From Candidatus Sumerlaeota bacterium (lineage in GTDB: Bacteria; Sumerlaeota; Sumerlaeia; SLMS01), in the NCBI GenBank assembly GCA_007133495.1, contig SLMS01000011.1, positions 1 through 32,140 on the forward strand: 32,140 nt of DNA. Direction: 5' to 3'. The notes beneath the pieces were generated by a model. It did not search any database. It was not told the DNA's origin and saw only the letters and a program-made list of their open reading frames with translations. Of this stretch, positions 31,318 through 32,140 are shown one piece after another (within the stretch, counting starts at the first letter, position 1; every line of letters begins with the position of its first letter). Both the position numbers and the translations under genes were made by a program.

Positions 31318-32140
31318 ATGAAAGCGGCCAGAATCTCCTCCAGCGCGGCGGTCCCGCGCTCCACGCCACGCCAGCCCGTGCCCAGGATGCTCCCGGCACG
31401 CGTGGGGTTCCACGTTCGCAGGCTCCCGCGCATCCCGCTCGCCCTGCTGGCGATGGGGCTCCTTGCCGCCGGTATCGCCGCCTTCAATCAGTACCTTGAG
31501 GAGACCGAGACCTTCCACCTGCGCGACGTCCTCCTCATCGGAGGCGACCGCATCACCAAGGAGCATGTCCTCCGCCACCTTGAAGGCGAGGGCTACGGCC
31601 TCGGCGAAATGAGCCTCCTGCACGTCTCCCCGCGCCAGGTGGAAAAGACCCTGGCCATGATGACCGAGCTGGAGACCGTGACGGTCGAGCGCCTCTGGCC
31701 CGACCACCTGCTCGTCGAAATCACCGAGCACCAGCCCGCCGGCATCTACATCTCGGACACCGGCAGCTACGTCTATACGGAGGACGGCTACCTCTTCGCC
31801 CGCGCCGACGGACGCGATTTCAACCGCCTGCACGTGCCCTTCCTGACCGGCCTGCAGGAGGAATCACTCAAACCCGGCACCATCATCCCGGAAGCCGCCT
31901 TCACGAAAGCACGCTCCTACATGGACACTTTCCGCGGAGCCGCCCCCGATCTGTACGCATCCCTGAGCGAAATCCGCTGGGAGGAGGAGGACGGCGTGAC
32001 GCTCGTCTTCCGCGGCGGCGAGCAGGTCCGCTGCGGCAAGCTCCCCCCACGCGAAACCGGCCCCATGGTGGAGGCACTCCTGCGCCGGCGCGGCGCAGTC
32101 CCCCACTTCGAGACCGCCAGGCTTCTCTCCCCCGAACACC
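31318..32140 (+). CDS. ftsQ: FtsQ/DivIB cell division protein (cut by window end)
   Basis: Open from ATG 31318 to the window edge (274 codons), so it is missing from the ORF track. AAGGAG lies eight bases upstream, overlapping the murB stop region. A basic Pro-rich tail (about 40 residues) precedes one TM (IPLALLAMGLLAAGIAAF). A POTRA domain follows (TFHLRDVLLIGGDRITKEHV), then VERLWPDHLLVEITEHQPAG, the FtsQ-type strand with the usual P..l.i.v.E..P pattern. The beta domain continues with YVYTEDGYLFAR. FtsQ links FtsB and FtsL to the divisome and recruits FtsW and FtsI. The downstream genes, presumably ftsA and ftsZ, are outside the window. Confidence 0.93.
   Translation, partial: MKAARISSSAAVPRSTPRQPVPRMLPARVGFHVRRLPRIPLALLAMGLLAAGIAAFNQYLEETETFHLRDVLLIGGDRITKEHVLRHLEGEGYGLGEMSLLHVSPRQVEKTLAMMTELETVTVERLWPDHLLVEITEHQPAGIYISDTGSYVYTEDGYLFARADGRDFNRLHVPFLTGLQEESLKPGTIIPEAAFTKARSYMDTFRGAAPDLYASLSEIRWEEEDGVTLVFRGGEQVRCGKLPPRETGPMVEALLRRRGAVPHFETARLLSPEH

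Overview
This window is GC-rich bacterial chromosome (roughly two thirds G+C by eye, with C or G at most third codon positions). It is dominated by a long division and cell wall (dcw) cluster. The organism looks like a Gram-negative-type bacterium with a meso-diaminopimelate wall: MurE carries the DNPR signature, FtsI has a PASTA domain, and there are a DUF507 protein, a type IV/II-like pseudopilin and huge secreted calcium-binding-repeat proteins. That mix recalls poorly cultured lineages such as Sumerlaeota (BRC1), Hydrogenedentes or relatives in or near the PVC and deltaproteobacterial groups. The lineage is an inference and cannot be fixed without a search.

Region 1 (1-6927, minus strand) is a likely three-gene secretion operon. 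It runs pseudopilin, then a small exported protein of unknown function, then a giant exported protein that leaves the window at base 1. The ORF track misses the giant gene because it has no stop inside the window. Read from a GTG at 5306 it is open for at least 1768 codons. It has a signal peptide, a matrixin-like fold whose zinc site is destroyed, five thrombospondin type 3 repeats, and an FG-GAP/VCBS-type repeat region.

Region 2 (7469-12619, plus strand) holds a 7TM-HD phosphohydrolase of the YqfF/PgpH type. It is coupled by an ATGA overlap to an unrecognised polytopic membrane protein, and a small zinc-ribbon protein follows. Region 3 (12656-16135, minus strand) holds a DUF3352-like exported protein with a clear intrinsic terminator, a DUF507 protein and a family 4 type glycosyltransferase.

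Region 4 (16136-32140, plus strand) is the dcw cluster in canonical order: mraZ, rsmH, ftsL, ftsI, murE, murF, mraY, murD, ftsW, murG, murC, murB, ftsQ (cut by the window end). Genes are packed with 1-11 base overlaps or very short gaps. The exceptions are a 550-base gap before ftsI and a 117-base gap before murD. A four-copy, 10-base-period GTGG repeat directly before mraZ is a probable MraZ operator. Together these genes make UDP-MurNAc-pentapeptide (MurB, MurC, MurD, MurE, MurF), load it on lipid (MraY, MurG), and polymerise and cross-link it at the septum (FtsW, FtsI, with FtsL and FtsQ as scaffold).

The most unusual signal is at DNA level. The hexamer GTCTAT/ATAGAC occurs about 24 times in all frames and both orientations, while its one-base neighbour GTCTAC/GTAGAC appears to be absent. 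No defence system, CRISPR array, tRNA, rRNA or insertion sequence was seen.
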